DNA of 7,969 nt, taken from CAZBWS01 sp964495705 (GTDB lineage: Bacteria; Pseudomonadota; Gammaproteobacteria; HTCC5015). The stretch spans positions 1 through 7,969 of the forward strand of contig CAZBWS010000087.1 in the NCBI GenBank assembly GCA_964495705.1, given 5' to 3'. Below the pieces are notes generated by a model, which worked only from the letters and a program-made list of their open reading frames with translations, was not told the DNA's origin and searched no databases. Of this stretch, positions 5,425-7,969 are shown in pieces. Made by a program: the position numbers and the translations under genes. Numbering within the stretch: the stretch's first letter is position 1; every line of letters begins with the position of its first letter.

Positions 5425-6813
5425 ATGAATAGAGAAGATAGAGTTTGCGTCATAGGTTCTGGCCCATCAGGCATCACTGCTGCTAAGAACATTTTAGATA
5501 AGGGCTACACCAATATGGTCATCTATGACCGTGGCTCGGAAGTGGGAGGAAACTGGGTATTTGAAGCCGAATCAGGGCACTCCAGTGTGTTTGAGACGAC
5601 CCATTTAATTAGCTCTAAAAATTTTTCCCAATACGATGACTACCCTATTCCGGAAGAATTTCCTGACTACCCAGGACATAAGCATCTTGCCGGCTACTTT
5701 CAAGGTTATGCTAAGCATTTTGGTCTATACGACTATATTGAATTTGGCACGATGGTCGAACACTGTGAAAAAAATGCTGACAACACTTGGTCCGTAACCA
5801 CCAATAAAGATGGTCAACAATCTACTCAGCAATTTGACTGGCTCGTGGTGTGCAATGGTCATCACTGGAAACCACGCTACCCAGAGTGGGCCAACAGCGA
5901 AGATCCGCGCAACCAGTTCAGCGGAAAAATCACCCACTCACACGACTTCAAACGCGCCGATGGCTATAAAGACAAACGTGTACTGGTCATCGGCGGAGGC
6001 AATTCTGCCTGTGATATTGCCGTAGAAACAGCGCGTATCAGCCACCACTCAGATATTAGTATGCGTCGTGGCTACTGGGTAGTACCCAAATTTTTCTTTG
6101 GCTTACCCACCGATTACCTACACAACCAGATCGATCGCTTTTTGGGTTTTGTACCTTGGACTGTACGCCGCATAGGCTTGGAAGCACTGGTAAAAATGTA
6201 CAATGGAAAGAATTGGCGCTACGGTATGCAAGAGCCGGATCACCACTTTGGGGGTACACACCCTACTTCTAATTCAGAGCTTTTTTACTTTATTCGCCAT
6301 GGCGAAATAACCGTCCAAAGCGATGTTGCCAAACTGGAGGGCAATACGGTGACCTTTACCGATGGCAGCAGTAAGGATTATGACGAGATTATATGCTGTA
6401 CCGGTTTTGAAATATCCCACCCCTTCTTCGATCAAAACTTAATTGACTATTCGCAGGGCGAAGTCCCCTTGTACTTAAAAATGCTACCTGTAGAGCATGA
6501 CAACCTAGCATTTATTGGCTTGTTCCAACCGTTGGGTTGTATTTGGCCAGCATCAGAACTGCAATCTAAAATCTTAGCTCGCAAAATGACCGGTGAATGG
6601 CTAGCTCCTGATGATATGCAGGCAGCGGTACGCCACGAACTCGATAACCCTGATATACAACAACTAAAAACAGCCCGTCACACCATCACGGTAGACTACC
6701 CGCCGTTTCGCAAGCGCCTGCTGAAAAACCTGCCCAAAGATTATAAAAGCTTTACGGTTATGCCAGCGAAGTCGCCAACCAAGCAAGCTGAAGAACTGCG
6801 TAAGGCGAGCTAG
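5425..6813 (+). CDS. Flavin-containing monooxygenase (class B, FMO/BVMO superfamily)
   Basis: This 462-residue enzyme should use FAD, NADPH and O2 to oxygenate a carbonyl carbon or a nitrogen or sulfur atom. The FAD-binding GSGPSG lies at 11-16, followed by EVGGNW (39-44). The fingerprint FSGKITHSHDF (165-175) matches FxGxxxHxxx(Y/F) of flavin-containing monooxygenases and not the FxGxxxHxxxWP of classical type I Baeyer-Villiger enzymes. The NADPH-binding GGGNSA is at 190-195 and the C-terminal CCTGF at 324-328. Length is normal and all cofactor motifs look intact. The ATG at 5425 follows AAGAG by 6 nt. The gene is divergent from the hydrolase/ADC-like unit and precedes the TetR-family gene by 58 nt. 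Several FMO-type enzymes also do Baeyer-Villiger chemistry, so ketone to ester conversion is possible; the substrate is unknown. Confidence 0.9.
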   Translation: MNREDRVCVIGSGPSGITAAKNILDKGYTNMVIYDRGSEVGGNWVFEAESGHSSVFETTHLISSKNFSQYDDYPIPEEFPDYPGHKHLAGYFQGYAKHFGLYDYIEFGTMVEHCEKNADNTWSVTTNKDGQQSTQQFDWLVVCNGHHWKPRYPEWANSEDPRNQFSGKITHSHDFKRADGYKDKRVLVIGGGNSACDIAVETARISHHSDISMRRGYWVVPKFFFGLPTDYLHNQIDRFLGFVPWTVRRIGLEALVKMYNGKNWRYGMQEPDHHFGGTHPTSNSELFYFIRHGEITVQSDVAKLEGNTVTFTDGSSKDYDEIICCTGFEISHPFFDQNLIDYSQGEVPLYLKMLPVEHDNLAFIGLFQPLGCIWPASELQSKILARKMTGEWLAPDDMQAAVRHELDNPDIQQLKTARHTITVDYPPFRKRLLKNLPKDYKSFTVMPAKSPTKQAEELRKAS

Positions 6814-6817
6814 TTGT

Positions 6818-6848
6818 ATGCGGATAGGTTAAAATGGCCTACCCGCAT
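6818..6848. other. Stem-loop between monooxygenase and TetR-family genes
   Basis: ATGCGGATAGG (6818-6828) pairs with CCTACCCGCAT (6838-6848) at 10 of 11 positions around a 9-nt loop. No T-run follows, so it is not a standard intrinsic terminator. It may reduce read-through into the regulator gene, protect the monooxygenase mRNA end, or serve as an operator, as it ends 23 nt before the TetR ATG. Confidence 0.4.
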
Positions 6849-6871
6849 TAACAGACTATCTTTATCCATCA

Positions 6872-7465
6872 ATGAGTAAACGTGAAGCCAATAAACGTGC
6901 CAACCAGCTTGCCATTCAAGAAGCCGCTCTAAAGGTTTTTTGTGAGCTGGGTTACGACGCCGCCAGCATTAGCGACATTGTCAATGCCAGTGGTTTATCG
7001 GTGGGTACGTTTTATAATTACTACGGCGATAAAGAATCCCTGCTCGCCTTGCTGGTTGACCAAATACTAGGGCAAACACGCAACGCTTTACACCAGGCAC
7101 GCAGTACAGCTCAAAGTCCTGAAAATTTCATCTTCGACGCCTTTAGCAGCTTTATTCGCGTACTCAGGCAACATCCCGATTACCTTCTGTTTATCAAGAA
7201 AAACACCCACGCTTTTCGCCAAGGTGTTAGCCATGGACAAGAGCTCGAAAATCTATTTGGCGACCTTGAAAAAGACATGCAAGCAGCCATCGAACAAAAG
7301 CTACTCCCCCCGTTCCCTGTCAAACTCATGACCTCAGCAATGATTGGCGCATCGATCGAAGTTTTCGCTATGGCAGATCAAGAAGATGAGGAAAAACTAG
7401 CTCAGTTTCTAAGCCAACTGTTTATTGGCGGCATGCAAAATATCACTCAAAACCACAGCGTATAA
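6872..7465 (+). CDS. TetR/AcrR-family transcriptional regulator
   Basis: This 197-residue protein has the family's N-terminal helix-turn-helix at about residues 12-58: the ALKVFCELGYDAASISDIV segment, then ASGLSVGTFYNYYGDKESL with the recognition helix near 43-51. The remainder is helical and variable, as expected for the ligand-binding and dimer domain. It is probably a dimeric repressor released by a small molecule. The ATG at 6872 has no strong Shine-Dalgarno sequence but is well placed for the domain. It lies 58 nt after the monooxygenase on the same strand and so may be co-transcribed; the monooxygenase promoter with its inverted repeat is its likeliest target. It converges with the sulfotransferase-like gene, with 5 bp between stop codons. 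Confidence 0.92.
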   Translation: MSKREANKRANQLAIQEAALKVFCELGYDAASISDIVNASGLSVGTFYNYYGDKESLLALLVDQILGQTRNALHQARSTAQSPENFIFDAFSSFIRVLRQHPDYLLFIKKNTHAFRQGVSHGQELENLFGDLEKDMQAAIEQKLLPPFPVKLMTSAMIGASIEVFAMADQEDEEKLAQFLSQLFIGGMQNITQNHSV

Positions 7466-7470
7466 ACTAG

Positions 7471-7969
7471 CTATTCTTGGAGCACCGTTTTTCCCACCAA
7501 ATCGAATAAAGGGTCTATTTCGACCTTATGTTTATGCCACTTGTTTTTTGCTGGCGGCTCTAAGGTTGAGCTAGAAAGCGGTAGTGAGCTAGCATTAGCA
7601 ATATTTTTCATTTTAGGGCCAAAGGGAATATCACAAAATTCACACAGCGACTTTATATTACGAGCATGCTCCTGTACAAAATCATCGTGTTCAATAATAT
7701 ATTTTTGTTCGCTAGGTATGCTGACCAAGTCAGCTAATATTGTTTGGTTAACCGAAGTATATTGAAACGCTGCAATTTCAGCTAAGGACTTGCCTTTAAG
7801 AGCTTGCCAGTTTTCTGGTAGCACATAAGACCAAGCAAGACTGTTATCCCAGTTTGGTAAGTGGCGCTGTGTAATATGCGACGCTGGTTTCCAGCCATCC
7901 ATGATACTGCTAACATTATCTTTTGCTTCACGACGTATATAAATAAACAACGCATCGGGAAACAAGGCG
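7471..7969 (-). CDS. Sulfotransferase-family protein, C-terminal part
   Basis: The reading frame is open to the right edge, so the gene is truncated at its 5' end and its start lies outside the window; the TTG near the edge is only an internal Leu codon. About 166 residues are visible. The segment FIYIRREAKDNVSSIMDGW matches the conserved 3'-phosphate-binding region of PAPS-dependent sulfotransferases (Arg, then Ser eight residues later). Further on, YIIEHDDFVQEHARNIKSLCEF is typical of the late helical part of Sulfotransfer_3-like proteins. The N-terminal P-loop-like PAPS motif is not in view. The acceptor is unknown. It converges with the TetR-family gene and need not belong to the monooxygenase cluster. 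Confidence 0.78.
   Translation of the reverse strand, partial: ALFPDALFIYIRREAKDNVSSIMDGWKPASHITQRHLPNWDNSLAWSYVLPENWQALKGKSLAEIAAFQYTSVNQTILADLVSIPSEQKYIIEHDDFVQEHARNIKSLCEFCDIPFGPKMKNIANASSLPLSSSTLEPPAKNKWHKHKVEIDPLFDLVGKTVLQE

Noticed and set aside
7541..7765. 74-codon plus-strand ORF opposite the sulfotransferase-like gene
   Set aside because: It is antisense to a frame carrying a recognisable sulfotransferase segment and has no features of its own.

Overview
The window looks like chromosome of a marine-type gammaproteobacterium. This is an inference from protein style, moderate GC, a fused SpmA/SpmB-like protein and a chromosomal integron cassette array; there is no rRNA or species marker to test it. 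No tRNA, rRNA, CRISPR array or insertion sequence was found.

Region 1 (about 1-1042) is the upstream end of an integron gene-cassette array read on the minus strand. A complete attC (496-627), a cut-off attC at the left edge (1-58) and a weaker attC/attI-like site (970-1042) delimit two cassettes. Each carries one AT-rich small membrane-protein gene of unknown function in the usual sense orientation, starting just after the recombination point and stopping at or near the next attC. No integrase gene lies on the 5' side of the array, where one is normally found. The neighbour there is spmAB, so this looks like a cluster of attC sites lacking an integrase, or cassettes inserted at a secondary site. 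Positions 1043-1169 hold no gene, only a degenerate short copy of the boundary hairpin.

Region 2 (1170-3834) has two divergent genes: a fused SpmA-SpmB type membrane protein (minus) and a PGAP1-like or lipase-like alpha/beta hydrolase (plus). A perfect 16-bp palindrome, GTGTAC-AAAT-GTACAC, lies where the transcription start of the hydrolase gene would be.

Region 3 (3827-7465) is a metabolic cluster around one divergent promoter region (5251-5424). Leftward runs a two-gene overlapping unit: an alpha/beta hydrolase, then an acetoacetate-decarboxylase-family protein. Rightward runs a flavin-dependent monooxygenase (FMO/Baeyer-Villiger superfamily), then a TetR-family regulator. Perfect 11-bp inverted arms border the -35 and cover the -10 of the monooxygenase promoter. 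Oxygenation, ester or lactone hydrolysis and handling of a beta-keto acid would fit a small ketone or terpenoid catabolic module, but the substrate cannot be read from the sequence.

Region 4 (7471-7969) is the C-terminal part of a sulfotransferase-like gene that enters from the right edge on the minus strand.
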